Positions 22,821 through 34,974 of a stretch of DNA of 64,000 bases are shown here, one piece after another. Positions within the stretch are counted from its first letter, which is position 1, and the number at the start of each line of letters is the position of its first letter. The notes beneath the pieces are model-generated. The model saw nothing but the letters and a program-made list of their open reading frames with translations. It was not told the origin of the DNA and searched no databases. The DNA is from Malachius bipustulatus. Taxonomy: Eukaryota; Arthropoda; Insecta; Coleoptera; Melyridae. The stretch is from contig OU342637.1 of assembly GCA_910589415.1 (NCBI GenBank), positions 26,139,162 through 26,203,161 of the forward strand. The letters run 5' to 3'. A program made the position numbers and the translations under genes.

Positions 22821-22854
22821 TAACTATAAAGGAAAAAAAAACGAGACTACAATC

Positions 22855-23660
22855 CTCTTGGACATTCAACAGTCCCTCCATTTGGAAGACACCCGTAACC
22901 AGAAGCCTCCTGAACTGAATACTGATCATGCAGATGCTAAACTGGATGTCAAGTCAACTATAGCCAGATACCACCCCAGTTTTGTACATTGGCCAAATCC
23001 AGGAAGATTGCTCCTCTATTTCCCATCCCCAAAAGATCCAAGCAGCAAACTCATTCGATCAGTTGGATCTGCTGAAGGCTTCGTCCAGAAAATCAACCAA
23101 TTAATTAAAGAAGAAACATCCTTCGTCATGCTCAAATATGACCTGGGAACGAGATAAACACTCCTGGGCAGTCAACAACCACGCCATTTGAAAGAAACCC
23201 CTAACCAGAAGCCACCTGAGCTGAAGAACGACCATGCAGACGCTAAACTGGATGACAAGTCAACTACAACCAGATACCACCCCAGCTTTACATTGTACAA
23301 ATCCAGGAAGATAAATTTCTCAGCTATTTCCCATTCACACAACTCGCATTAACGGAGAAACTTACGTATAACCTGGGAAACGAGATAAACACTCCTGGAC
23401 AGTCAACAACCGTTGACTCCGTTAAAATTTGAGAGAAACTCCTAACCAGAAGCCACCTGAATGCAAAATCGAATGCAAAACTGGACGTCAACCACATCCG
23501 GACACCACCCTAGCTGAACGTAGGCCAAATCCAGGGAGAAGAATGCCCGGCAATCTCCCAAAGATCCAATTAAGGAGCAAGGCAGCGATCTTATTAGATC
23601 AGTTAGACTTGCAGTAGACTTCATCCAGAAATCCAGATAAATGTCCAGAAAAAACGCATG
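22855..23660. repeat. Three-copy tandem repeat, 241-306 bp spacing
   Basis: AACCAGAAGCC occurs at about 22897, 23203 and 23444, followed each time by CTGAA.., AAACTGGATG/CGTCAA and GATACCACCCCAG/GACACCACCCTAG. The first copy keeps a 99-codon frame open (22858-23157) whose product shows only the repeat. No domain is recognisable. Confidence 0.88.
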
Positions 23661-24109
23661 ATTTCATCTCATGAAGCATGAGATGAAGCACCTTCAACTT
23701 CCCATCTCCCAGAGGATCCAGCGGAGGAGTGAAGACACTCATGTCTAGATTCAACCACACCTAACCACCTGGGGGACCTAAACAAGCTGCTAGCCTATCA
23801 TCATTACAGAGCACCGAGACGACCCAAAACACAAGATGATCAGTTATCAGGATAAGTGGATTTCTGAAAAAGAGCTCTCCTCAATGGTAGGTAGTTCTTA
23901 GTTCTTCCACTTTTTGACCGATCAGAACACCTGGAAGGTTACATGCTCACCATAATCTTCACTACAGCGTGGAGGTCTATTCATTGCCTCCATCGCAGAC
24001 TTTTCCGCTTATTTCTTAGTGTATATCAGAAATTGTAAATATTTTACCATGAAGAATAAAGAGAACCTTATAGAGGACATGCCCTGCCCAGTGCACCAAT
24101 CTCCACTAA
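23661..24109. other. Unassigned sequence
   Basis: Sequence between two repeat fields with no recognised feature. It may include a diverged continuation of the 22855-23660 repeat. Confidence 0.3.
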
Positions 24110-24880
24110 GCGCAGCTTGGAAATAAAATGAGAAGTCTAGAAATTTTTTGGCCAGGATGAGCTTTTACTCATGGCAGTACCAGAGCAACTATCTCAGTTA
24201 GTATACAAGTGGAACCAGATCAAGCAGGCAAATAATTTTTTGGAGACCTTAAGTTTGTAGTGAGCTGCATGTGAATTTTTCCCAGTACTCCAGGCTCTCG
24301 GTAGAGTCCAGATTTTATCCAAAATTCGACTAGACTTAACTTTTGGCTCTTGCGACGGCAATCGGTGACTTCCAATGACATTAAAGGTTCATTAATTCTC
24401 ACCAGATTGTAATTTTCATCACTCTTGACAGGTTCTGGAACCACCTGATACCTTGTCAGGCAGAATTAAGCTTCAGTAGTCGATCCTGGAAGGCCTGGAA
24501 GGAAGGTTATTATAGCTCACCACAATCTCTACTACAGCCTGGAAAGCTACATCCATTAGCTTTTTCGCTTGTTTCTTCGTGCGTATATCAAAAATTGTAA
24601 ATTTTTACCAAGAAGGATCAGGGGAATCTTACCGAGGATAAGAAGTTCAAATTTTATGGCAATGATGAGTTTTTACTCATGGCAGTACTAGAACAACAAG
24701 TCGAACACGATCAAGCGGTCTGGTAATTTCTTGGGGATCTTCAGTTTGTAACTAGTTGCATGTGATTTTTTTCCAGCACCCATGGCTCTTGGTAGAGTCC
24801 AGATTTTTCCAACTTGTTAAGACATCTCTTGGCTCTTGACATTAATTTTCACCAGATTGTAATTTTCATCACTTTTGGCA
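24110..24880. repeat. Two-copy tandem duplication, ~508 bp spacing
   Basis: TTTTACTCATGGCAGTAC occurs at 24163 and 24671. Both copies continue with GATCAAGC, GTTTGTA, GCTGCATGTGA-type and GGTAGAGTCCAGATTTT blocks in the same order. The copies are diverged. Confidence 0.85.
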
Positions 24881-26899
24881 GTACATTCAATATAAATATG
24901 CGGAATTTGACTTAAGTCTTAGTAACTTATTAGATGCCATACACCTCTGACGGTCTGGGCCCAAGATCCATGGTTATGCTTACATGGAGAACCCTGGTGG
25001 GAGCTCTTGAAAACCACTTTGAGAACTGGTAGATTACTGGGGTGGACCTGTTTCTAATTGGACGAAGACTTCTACTGCAGTAACATAGAGGGGTCTTCAG
25101 TTTAAGTAGACCAGAGACCAGATGACATAAGCTTTTTTGTTCTTGAACATATAAAGTATGATTGGTAAAAAAATCGTGGTTGTAAGTGAAAATCTGGCAA
25201 TACCGGCGTGAGGACAATACGGAATGAAGACGGAGAATACTTCGAAGAACACGCGGCATCTGAGATTGGAAGTGTTCGTTAATATTGAATTTATGTGATT
25301 ACTCGAATTGGTTTCTCCACCTCAGCTTTTCCATTTTATAATTACAGCTATAGCCGTTGCGCGCTGGAGCTGGAGGCTGGAGGTCATTCCTGGATGTAAT
25401 AATAATCTTCAATTATTAATTTTTATGTGACTACATCATAAAACAGGTTACGGACGGATCTCACTTTTTTAAAAGCCACTGTTGTTTTTATATTTTGACT
25501 TGATCGTAAATCTTCCACGAGTATATCTAATTCTACAGCTTACAGACAGGCCAATAATACTTTTATGGAGCTGGTAAATTAATTGTTATCAGCGAAAAAA
25601 TTCACGCACGGGTGGTCCGAATTGCTGGTGCATTTCCTTGAGAGTTGTGCGTCCTCAAGTGACATTTCAAGATTATTAAGAATTCCTTTTTGTCTTTGAA
25701 CTTTTCTTTTTTTTTTCTCTCTGACTTTTCATCAAGCCAACACTCCAATAATTCTACAGCAAGCAACAATTCGCTTTACTGTCCCAGCAGCGAGGAGTCC
25801 CCTTCATCCTCCCAAATTCAGTTTATTTTTTTGTAACCGTCTGAATTAATAATAATCGAATTCGTTTTGCTTTTCTCCGGCGGCTGCTGCAAATGTCGCC
25901 GCTTTGAATTTCCTCCGGTGAAACTATATTATTCCTTACTCCTTGGAATAATTCGGCAGTCTGCGCTTCGCTTCGTTATCCTATTTATTTTATTTAATAG
26001 CGCGGCGTCATGACCTTATAATCCGAATCTTGTTAATAAATATCAGAAAAAATAGTTCGAGGATTAATTGTTGAGCGGGTGTAATGCTTAATAACCTGGG
26101 CACTCTTGTTTAAGCTTCCACGATTAATAATAATTGTTATGACACGATTTAGGAAATATCTGACGATTGCCGACGAAACCAATAATAATTAACGAGGAGT
26201 AAATCGATTTTAATCTTATCAGGTTCACTAAATACCGGGTAACTTCATACCTGACGACTAGGCCTAGTTTTTGGGGGAGGGTAAGGACTCCAATCACGAA
26301 TGAACCAATAACAATTAGAGCGGTGAAATGGTTTTTCAATTCTCACAATGATGCGAGAGAGATAAAAAAATAATTCCTGTCTGAATAATTTTTTTACTTG
26401 GTATCCAAACACCGATAGTATCCAATCTCAAAGGTTATCGTTACGAGTAGATCAAACCGCATTATTAGGTAAGAACAAATTATGTGGTGACAGTTATCTA
26501 TAATTTTATTAGATATTTTGCTATTATGAAGCCATACCGAAACAGGAATTCGGTTTTAATAGGCTACTCTGAGACGCAAATTAGTTACCATACGTGTAAG
26601 TCACGATAATTTGCAGCTTTGCAGCTAGCAGCGGTTAAAAGTTAGTGTTAGTGTGTTAGTAACGCCTTGTCTAATACCTTAATGATGCAAGTTCTCATCG
26701 TGTAAACATTATGAGATAAAATTATGTTATTACACGTAAATACCCAAATAATCTCAACAATTAATGTATCTCAAATCTCGAACAATTTCTCACGTTCTTA
26801 ATTTATTAACTTTTTATTAATTTATTCTTTATATAGAAGAGCAAAGAAACAATGACGAAGAGTATGACAATTAAACAAATTTGAAGAAATATAGAATTG
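24881..26899. other. Unassigned sequence with GC-rich island F (25850-26100)
   Basis: AT-rich sequence. A CpG-containing unique block lies around 25855-26040 (CTCCGGCGGCTGCTGC, ATAGCGCGGCGTCATG). A 109-codon minus-strand frame (24930-25259) has no recognisable domain. No tandem repeats were seen. Confidence 0.35.
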
Positions 26900-26904
26900 T
26901 TATG

Positions 26905-27010
26905 ACCAGCAATTCATGAAGTAAAAAAAAAGAAAAATGTGGGAGGCAACACTGATCCTTGAGGGACACCAGCATTTGTGATGTGGGAGTTGGATGATGC
27001 TCCGTTCATA
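26905..27010 (-). pseudogene. LINE reverse transcriptase relic (palm motif)
   Basis: On the minus strand one frame reads MNGASSNSHITNAGVPQG and then SVLPPTFF. NAGVPQGSVLxPTLF is the classic palm motif just upstream of the catalytic YADD block in CR1/Jockey-type LINE reverse transcriptases. Downstream the frame decays and no intact YADD is readable. Only about 35 residues are recognisable, directly next to the transposase relic that follows. Confidence 0.7.
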
Positions 27011-27089
27011 ACCAATTGTGTATATTGTTTCATGAGTTAATAATGTTAGAGAAAAAAATGGGCTTCCATGAGCAACAAGATCACCCATG

Positions 27090-27970
27090 GTAAGGTTTTC
27101 TAATTAGGGATCCCCACAGCGTTCTGCCTGAAAACATGCAGCTGCTGTTGGGTTGTCTGGTAGTCTGCTCGTTCTGTATATTCGATTTTTTCATGGGTAA
27201 ACAACTTTAGAGAAATTGGTTATGTGGAGAAAAAACTGGGTTTCCACCAATATCAAGATCACCATGGTAAGGCTTTCTGCTAAGAGATTCCCTCAACGCT
27301 CGTTCAGCTCATTCTATATATTCGATTATTTCATGAGTAAACAACTTTAAAGAAATTGCTGGTGCGAGAAAAAAACCCTGGACTTCCACTAAAAGCAAGA
27401 TCTCCATGATAAGGCTTTCTGCTTAGGGATTCCTTAGCGCTCTGCTCTAAAATATGCAGCTTCTATCGGTTTGTCTGCTCGTTCTGTATATTCGATTGTA
27501 TCATGGATAAACAACTTTGAAGAAACTGGTGATAATGGAGAAAAAACTGGGCTTCCACGAATAGCAAGATCACCATGGCGAGACTTTCGGCTTAAGGATC
27601 TTCTCAGCGCTCTTCTTGGAAATATACAACTGCTGTTGGGTTGTTTGCTCGTTCTGTATATTCGATTCTTTTATTGGTAAACAACTTTAGAGAAATTGGT
27701 GATGTGGAGAAAAAACTGGGCTTTCATGAGCAGCAAGATCATCCATGGTAAGGTTTCCTGATTAGGGATCCCCTCAGCGCTCTACCCGAAAACATATAGC
27801 TGCTGTTGCGTTGTTTGCTCGTTCTGCATATTCGATTGTTTCACGGGTAAGCAATTTTAGAGAAATTGGTGATATGGCTTCCATGAACAGCAAGATCACC
27901 ATGGTGAGGCTTCCTACCTAGGGATCGCCTCAGATCGCTTCCTACCTAGGAACTTTAGAGAAATTGATGA
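27090..27970 (+). repeat. Tandem array of ~170 bp units derived from a transposase HTH segment
   Basis: GCTCGTTCTGTATATTCGATT-type landmarks lie at 27167, 27307, 27477, 27647 and 27817, with a further copy of the start at 28067. Spacing is 140, 170, 170, 170 and 250 bp. Each unit runs from the WINNFEETG-like linker to the LSARSVYSI helix. Because 170 is not a multiple of three, successive units fall in different frames, so the array cannot encode a continuous multi-HTH protein. Confidence 0.85.
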
Positions 27971-28500
27971 TGTGGAAGAAAAACTGGGTGTCCATGAACA
28001 GAAAGGTCACCACAAAACATGGACATGGAAAGGCTTTCTGTTTTGGAAGCTACTGCTAAGCTGTCTGCTCGTTCTGTTCCGAAGCTATTCCTTCATAAAG
28101 GCTTATTGTTGCTCGAGAAAATGCAAGTGAAGCGCTTTTTGACATGCCTCACCATGACAAACTTGTTTTCATCAGATATGAGGCTCATTTACATCTTTCG
28201 GGATCTGAAAATAATCAAAACATGCGCTATTGGAGCCCTGATTACCACAGGCAGCTTCCCCACCGTCCCATTAACAGTTTGTAACTGTTTGGTGTACGTG
28301 ATGCACTATCGCGCTTTTGGAATAATTGGTCCTTGGTTCTTTGAAGAAAACGAACGAGCAGTTTCGGTGACTCCTGACCGGTATGTCAAAATGATTCAGG
28401 AATCATTCTCTAGCTCTCTTGAGGGGTGATCTTCAGTGGCCAGCTTTTAAAAACAGTGCGATCTTTTTGTTTGTCAATCCAGTTCAAGGAATATAAAGTA
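27090..28500 (+). pseudogene. Decayed Tc1/mariner-like transposase (DUF4817-type) with multiplied HTH segment
   Basis: The N-terminal part (27430-27560) translates to RSALKYAASIGLSARSVYSI followed by WINNFEETGDNGEKTG and LPRIARSPW. These resemble the helix-turn-helix and linker of insect IS630/Tc1-like transposases with a DUF4817 domain. The later part (28050-28430) reads LSARSV..HKG..KMQVKRF, then EAHLHLSGSENNQNMRYWSP in a second frame (region of the first catalytic Asp). It continues with VTVWC and FGIIGPWFFEENERAVSV. GDLQWPA near 28430 suggests the segment with the second catalytic Asp has been deleted. Frame changes show the gene is dead. Confidence 0.75.
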
Positions 28501-29379
28501 CCCACATTGACATGAAAACCGTAATGGGTATACAAGTCACCAGCCACCTGTTTAATCTAATTATCTCGACTTAGTTAAATTCAGCCTGCATAAACAAATC
28601 TTGGTGGCGTTTATAACAAAGACTCCAATAAAAACAGCATGCCCGTCACCGGCACCATTACTACCAGATTACTGAAACTTCTGCTAAATACCATCAAGCT
28701 AAACTGTATAATGTGGCAGCCTTAATTTTATCGTGAGCCGTTAGTACGGAAAAAGAAGTCTTCTCAGCTGAAATCCTCCACGTAATAGCCCATAATACGG
28801 CAGGTGGGAGACCTTGTATGGGTAATTATACCAACATAATTGTACAAGGCATTTGCAGCTAGACAAGTTTTTAACGCAGTAGTTAAGTTTAAATTGATTG
28901 TCAGCGAGTCCCGCATCTAAACGGAGGATTAATTCAAGCATCGCGGTTTATCAACAAAAGACATGAAGATGTTAAAATACGAGTTATGCATATAACCACG
29001 GTTTTACTACCCATATCTGTTTAAGCAATTATAACTACACTGACCTTTTAAGTCTTGCGCTGCTGGCGTTTGTGTTTGTAACATGAACATGTAACATCGT
29101 TTAGATTTTCGCAAAAAGAAAACTTATCTAAGAATGTGGAATATTCCGACAGGTTTTAGCTGAAATTATAGAGCATTTCGTCCAATACTAAGGCAAACAA
29201 CATCACTGAAGCTACCTTGACTCTGGATTAACGCTAACTTATAGTTATGGTAAATACTCCCGAAAATTCTGTGATTAATGGAGCTTGGAGCGAGAAGTTC
29301 CAAGGTCATCAACAGAACATCAATTGAAAAGTTTAAACGGTAATTTACCATGCATAGAAACAACGATTCATAGAGTTGA
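28501..29379. other. Unassigned sequence, possibly the tail of the transposase relic at its start
   Basis: The first ~180 bp may hold a very decayed transposase C-terminus (LPDY-like words near 28660), but this is weak. The rest is unique AT-rich sequence. Confidence 0.3.
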
Positions 29380-30690
29380 GTGAGGGCTTCATTCCAACCA
29401 TATGGAGATTAAAGTTTTCACACAATTCAAAGAGTCAATTTTCACATAAATTATTGATTCGAGACAGTCGAGGCTTCACACCATTCGTAGAGCCTTTTCC
29501 CCAAAACCATAAACCATTCATGGAGTTCTAGTTTTCATACAATTTGGGGTGCCAAGGTGTCACATTCATAGTTCAGCGATGCGCAAAAGGTATCACACAA
29601 TTCAAAGTCAATTTTCACACAAATTATTGATTCAAGAGAGAGTCGAGGTGATCTTTGATTCAATGCACACAGCTCATAGAATTGATTTTTTCAAATCGTT
29701 CATAGAGTCTCTCTTAGTTTTCACACAATTTAAATAACCAAGGTGTCACATAATTCAGAGATGAACGAAAATATCACACAATTAAAAGAGTCAATTTTTC
29801 ACACAAATGATTGATTCAAGAGAGTCGAGGTGATCTAAGATTTAATGTACACAGCTCATAGAATCGATTTTTTCAAATCGTTCATAGAGTCTTTCTTAGT
29901 TTTTACACAATTAAGATAACCAAGCTGTCACATAGATTCAGAGATGCGCAAGGTATCACGCAATTCAAAGAATTTATTCAAGTTTACACACAAATTATTG
30001 ATTAGACATTTAAAATTATCAAGAGATTTGTGTTTTCATGCAATTCAGACAGCCACACAATCCAGAGTCAGAGAGTCACGCAATACAGAAAGTGAAGATC
30101 CCTCATATTTGGGAGAATGAGAATTTCACACAAAAGAAGGTAGATAATGTATCACATAATTCAGAGAGTAAGTTTTTCACACAAATTTTTGATTCTGAAT
30201 TTCGCACCATTGAGAAATTTATGTTTTCACACAATAATTTAGATATTCACACAATTCGGAATAAAGGTTTCACATATTTCGGAGAATCATAATTTCACAC
30301 AATTTAGAGTCAATTTTCCACACCACACAAATTATCGATTCTACATTTCACATTTCAAACTATTCAGACAGGATTCAGTTGATCACACAATCCAGAGAGT
30401 CACACGATCCAAAGAGTGAAGGTCCCGCATATTTTGGAGAATCGGAATTTCACACAATTCAGGGAGTAAATTTTTCACCCAAATTATTGATTCTAAATTT
30501 CACACCATTGAGAGATTTATACTTTCACACATAAATTCAGATATTCACACAATTCGAAGTGAATCGAAGAATTAGGATTTCAAACAATTCAAAAGAGTTT
30601 GCATATATTTGACATAAATCAGAGATTAATGTTTTTATACAATTCAGACATTCACACAATTTAATCAATCACACAATTTAGTGTCGATAG
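29380..30690. repeat. Degenerate minisatellite with (T)CACACAATTCAGAGAGT-type unit
   Basis: Words such as TCACACAATTCA, CACACAAATTATTGATTC and AGAGAGTC recur dozens of times. A longer period is partly visible: GATTC..AGAGAGTCGAGGTGATCT recurs at about 29630 and 29815. The field is strongly diverged and encodes nothing recognisable. Confidence 0.85.
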
Positions 30691-31479
30691 AGATTAATTT
30701 TCTTAATGATCAATAATTGCTTTATTCACAAGATTTCCGACCATTCCGAAGCACCGTCTATTTGGAAGCGAAATATCATTAAAGCAATTATTATTTATTA
30801 TGAACATTCTCACAGCATTTCATCACCTCGGTCTAGGTTACCAATTAAAATGGACAAAATTTACACGTCTCATTAAAATAAAATAGATCATAGGAAATGA
30901 TTAGATCAATTTTTTGCCTCTCGGTCTCCAAATGGTTCATCAACTGCCCACATAATTAAACAATAGTTTAAAACTAGTTTGACGAAGAAATAAAAAATGG
31001 AACATTTGTTTTAACAGACACTCATTCCTTTAGATTTAATCTCAGTATCCATGGAATGCGCTCTTTCAAATGAGACGATTGCGGTGTTGCCGTAATTTAA
31101 ACGTTTCTAGATTCTACCCAGGAGTGGTAAATTTAATACTTGAAGTGTAGGTTTGTAGTTCAGTTCAAACAATTTTGTCCCGTTGGAGACAACAACAACA
31201 TTTACATGTCTTGAGTAAATTCAGACTCGATTAATTATTTATTAAAGAAAAATGTAGTTATTTTACACACTACTCACTTAACTAATTATTTATTTACACT
31301 TGACAATGGTTGTAATATAAAAATATAATTATTATTTCGTAACTTTATTAATATTTATGATCTCATTTTCTCAGAAAAAGGAAAAATGTTATTTTGTTGA
31401 TGACTTCGTTACAAGCGATTTAAAATTATGCAAGAATAATTTTATGGAAAGATCTCTGGACACCTCAATCAATCGCCAA
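30691..31479. other. Unassigned AT-rich sequence
   Basis: Unique A/T-rich sequence with many ATTTATTTA-type words. I see no gene or repeat. Confidence 0.4.
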
Positions 31480-32720
31480 TTGTAAGGAACGATCTCTGAG
31501 AAAACTTACAAGACATATAAGTGCATCAACCATCAAGACACTCCATGGTGTTCAACACCTTGTTCCACAATTCAGTGACGTCACTGATGAGGTTTCCTCT
31601 TGATCTCCTCTTGCGGCAACCGTATGGTGGTCGCTGAAGATATTAATTCTTTAAAATATTATCAAAATTAAGAGATATTCGTTAATAGCCTTATCCATAA
31701 CGATGTTCGTTAATAGTCTGATTAACGAAATCTATAACGATAAATATTAACGAAAGCACCGCCGCTGACCGTTGAGAGTTATTTGGAATAGTCGTTTCGC
31801 CGTTTTAAAAGTAGACTAGATTTATGCGCGACCAGAAGCTTTATTTTGGTTCAAGATCCTCCAAAAAGATCTCTGAAATATAACCTTTTTCCAAATATTC
31901 CAAATAATAAGAGACGTTCGTTAATAGCCTTATCCATAACGATATTCGTTTAATATTCTTATCCATAACGATGGATATTAACGAAAGCCCCGCCGCTAAC
32001 GGTAAAGAGTTATTTGGGATAGCCGTTTTACCTTTTTGAAAAAAGACTAGACTTATTGTGCGCGACCACAAGCTTTGGTTTTGTTCAGGATCCTCCAAAA
32101 ATATCTCTGAGAAAACGTGAGCTCTCCTTTAGATCCCTTTTTGCGGAAATCGTACTGGTGGTCGTTGCAGATATCACTTTTTTACAAATATTCCAAATAA
32201 TAAGAGACGTTGGTTAATAACCTTATCTACATATAACGATATTCGTTAATATCCTTATCCATAACGATGGATATTAACGAAAGCCCAACGGTAAAGAGTT
32301 ATTTGGGATAGCCGTTTTGCCTTTTTGAAAAAAGACTAGACTTATTGTGCGCGACCACAAGCTTTGGTTTTGTTCAGGATCCTCCAAAAATATCTCTGAG
32401 AAAACGTGAGCTCTCCTTTTGATAGACCCATGCGCGCTTCTGGAAGACAGGAAAATGTTTTTCCGGAACCACAAGCTTTGTTTTGGTTGGTTCAGGATCC
32501 CAAAAAAAAAACTGTTGAAGCTGAAGAGAAGAGAAGTTTTGGTTTCGTCTATTTCGTTGACTTGTCCCAACAACCTGGATGAAGTTGTGGTGATTTGTGC
32601 TATTCGAGTCTTCGCACCACTGATGGAAAATCTTTTTCTTTGATCCTTGCCTCTTTTGGAACTATTAAGTAGGTTTGCTGTTTGAATGGAATTTTCTTGA
32701 ACCAACAAGGGAACTTGACC
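31480..32720. repeat. Tandem repeat with 230-290 bp units
   Basis: Blocks GATCCTCCAAAAA.ATCTCTGA, AATAAGAGACGTTCGTTAAT, ACGATGGATATTAACGAAAG and AAAGACTAGACTTATTGTGC recur in the same order at about 31640-31860, 31905-32110 and 32195-32410, with a partial copy to about 32720. The 150-codon minus-strand frame at 32274-32726 is built from repeat units and is not called a gene. Confidence 0.88.
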
Positions 32721-33249
32721 TCTCATTTATGTCTCTTCAAGACTTCATGAATCATGAACCTCCCTAGAACAAACAGATGGATCATTGGAATGTATAAAGC
32801 GCTGAGGTGTTTGTTGATAGTGGCAGGCTTTTGCGCGGCTCAGGTGCTTTATGGCACCGATTGGTGGCTTGCTCGATGATGAAATAAGTTTGTGGTCTGA
32901 GGAACCCAAAATGGAGATTTCACCCTGTTAGTAGTAGTGGAGATCTAGGGACTTGTGGTCAGAAAGAGATCTAAAAGGCTAGTTGTGATCGGAATGGGCT
33001 TTAAGGCCTTTTTAGTCAGCAATATTACAATGTTGCGGACGAAGCTTTTTATCTTAAGCCACATGACATGATATGACATGGAAGTCATGAGGCTCAAGTT
33101 TTCCTCTCGTTAATGGAAGGAGAGATCATTTTTGTGGTGAAAATTCCGAAAAAGCTATGCTGGAACTAAAAATAGTTATTAGGCCATTTTATTTATATGT
33201 ATTGATACTTATGCGCCATCAAAAGAGTATACGACATCCCGTGGTGTTC
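32721..33249. other. Unassigned sequence
   Basis: Unique-looking sequence between a repeat field and a foldback element. I see no gene signal in it. Confidence 0.35.
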
Positions 33250-34258
33250 CAAAAGCCAGGGACATATCCAAGAACACCGGCGGGAATTGAGCAGCCGGGA
33301 TCTGACAGCCGATTTGACGGAAACGCACGAACGTACAGTAGCGTACCCTTTTGAAAAGAATTCAATTTAGAGAGAATTAATATTTAAAAAAAATGTCCGT
33401 CCATTTATGCGCATGCGCACAAGACATATAAACTCTTGCGGGAGTCCAAAAAAATAATGGGTTTGCTACAAATTACTCAGTAGGTTGCGTTAAGCTACCC
33501 TGTTACTTGCATAGAAAAATTGTTAATATTGAGCTTTATAATCGTGCCGAAGGAAAAATTCTTACACCCCTCACATCAGGGTGAAAAACTACCCCAAAGT
33601 TGAAAAAAATGGCTGCTGGTATAAAACATCCTGTCGATTGCTTTAGCCACCTTTAGCATCGAAAAATTGTTTTTATTGAGCTTTATAATCGTGCCGAAGG
33701 AAAAATTCTTACACCTCTCGCATCAGGGTGAAAAACTACCCCAAAGTTGAAAAAATGGCTGCTGGTCTAAAACACCCTGTAGATTGCCTTTAGTCACCTT
33801 TAGCATCGAAAAATTGTTTTTATTGAGCTTTATAATCGTGCCGAAGGAAAAATTCTTACACCCCTCGCATCAGGGTGAAAAGCCACCCCTATTCTTAGGG
33901 TGGCTAGGGCCAATCTACAGACTGTTTTACACCAGCAGCTATTTTTTTTCAACTTTGAGGTGGATTTTCACCCTGATGGTGGGGTGTAAGAATTTTTCCT
34001 TTGGCACGATTATAAAGCTCAATAATAACAATTTTTCGATGCTAGTAACAGGGTGACTAAACGCAACCTACTGAGTATTTTGTAGCAAACCCGTTATTTT
34101 TTGGACTCACGTTATTTTGCGCACAAGAGTTTACGTCTTGTGCGCATGCGCATAAATTGACTTCTAATTCTCTCCAAATTGAATTCTTTTCTATCGTCAA
34201 ATCGGCTGCCAGATACCGGCTGCTAGATTTACGCCGGTTCCAAGTACCCATGGCTTTG
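33250..34258. mobile_element. ~1 kb foldback-type element with long inverted ends and internal 147 bp repeats
   Basis: The left arm (from about 33250: AAAGCCAGGG, ACACCGGCG, GCAGCCGGGATCTGACAGCC, ATGCGCATGCGCACAAGAC, GGGTTTGCTACAAA) recurs as reverse complement in the right arm ending near 34258. The inner left side carries three direct copies of a unit marked by GAGCTTTATAATCGTGCC at 33531, 33678 and 33825 (147 bp apart). One inverted copy lies in the right arm (ends 34020). No transposase is present. Exact ends and a target duplication could not be fixed. Confidence 0.85.
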
Positions 34259-34974
34259 ATTATTACATTTTTTGTCTGATAGAAATCAACGTGTTCAACT
34301 TAGGCTAAGCTATTACCAGAGCGGTCACTCTTATCTGTATCGAAATGTTATTTATAATCACTTACTTAATTAGGTATCAGCAGTTTCGAAACAGTTCTCG
34401 ATTGAACAAATTTTATTGACCTAGGCCGCAGTGTATACTTAACTTAAGTAGTCTAAATAAAAAAATACCGTTTCATTATCTGCACTCGTCTCTCGTCTCG
34501 TTATTAAAAGTGATATCATTCCGACATTATTTCTAATTAATTACGCTGCTTAAGTAATAAATCTCTTGATTATGATAAAAGGAACAAGGGTACTCAGCAA
34601 GCGCTATCATCTTTTTTTTAATATTAAACAACAACACTTCAGCTTAGATTATTTAGAAATAGAAATATTAAATGACAGACACTTATTATCTAATTTTGAT
34701 ATATTTTCTACCGGATTTGCTTATTGCTTATTGCTTGCCGAACTGGTATAATACATAATATAAGAGATAATAGTAATAATAATAATAGTTTTATTAATAA
34801 AACAGTGTTATCTCTCTATCCAAACAGTTTCATTATTTGTTGGGTCATCAACTGACACACAGACATTAAGCTTGACTTCACGCTTGACAGAGGCTCTAAA
34901 ATAGAATCCACACGCTATGATAAATTCGGTCGTTTATCGTAAACGAATAAATGTGAGCGGTAGTGATTTTAACG
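34259..34974. other. Unassigned AT-rich sequence
   Basis: AT-rich unique sequence with an (ATA)/(AAT)-rich stretch at 34750-34800. No feature recognised. Confidence 0.35.

Noticed and set aside
22858..23157. 99-codon open frame
   Set aside because: It is one copy of a three-copy tandem repeat; the other copies have stops and indels, and no domain is visible.
32274..32726. 150-codon minus-strand frame, one of the longest in the window
   Set aside because: It spans tandem-repeat units and repeats its own peptide (EDPEQNQSLWSR also occurs in the frame at 31841-32098), so it reflects repeat DNA.
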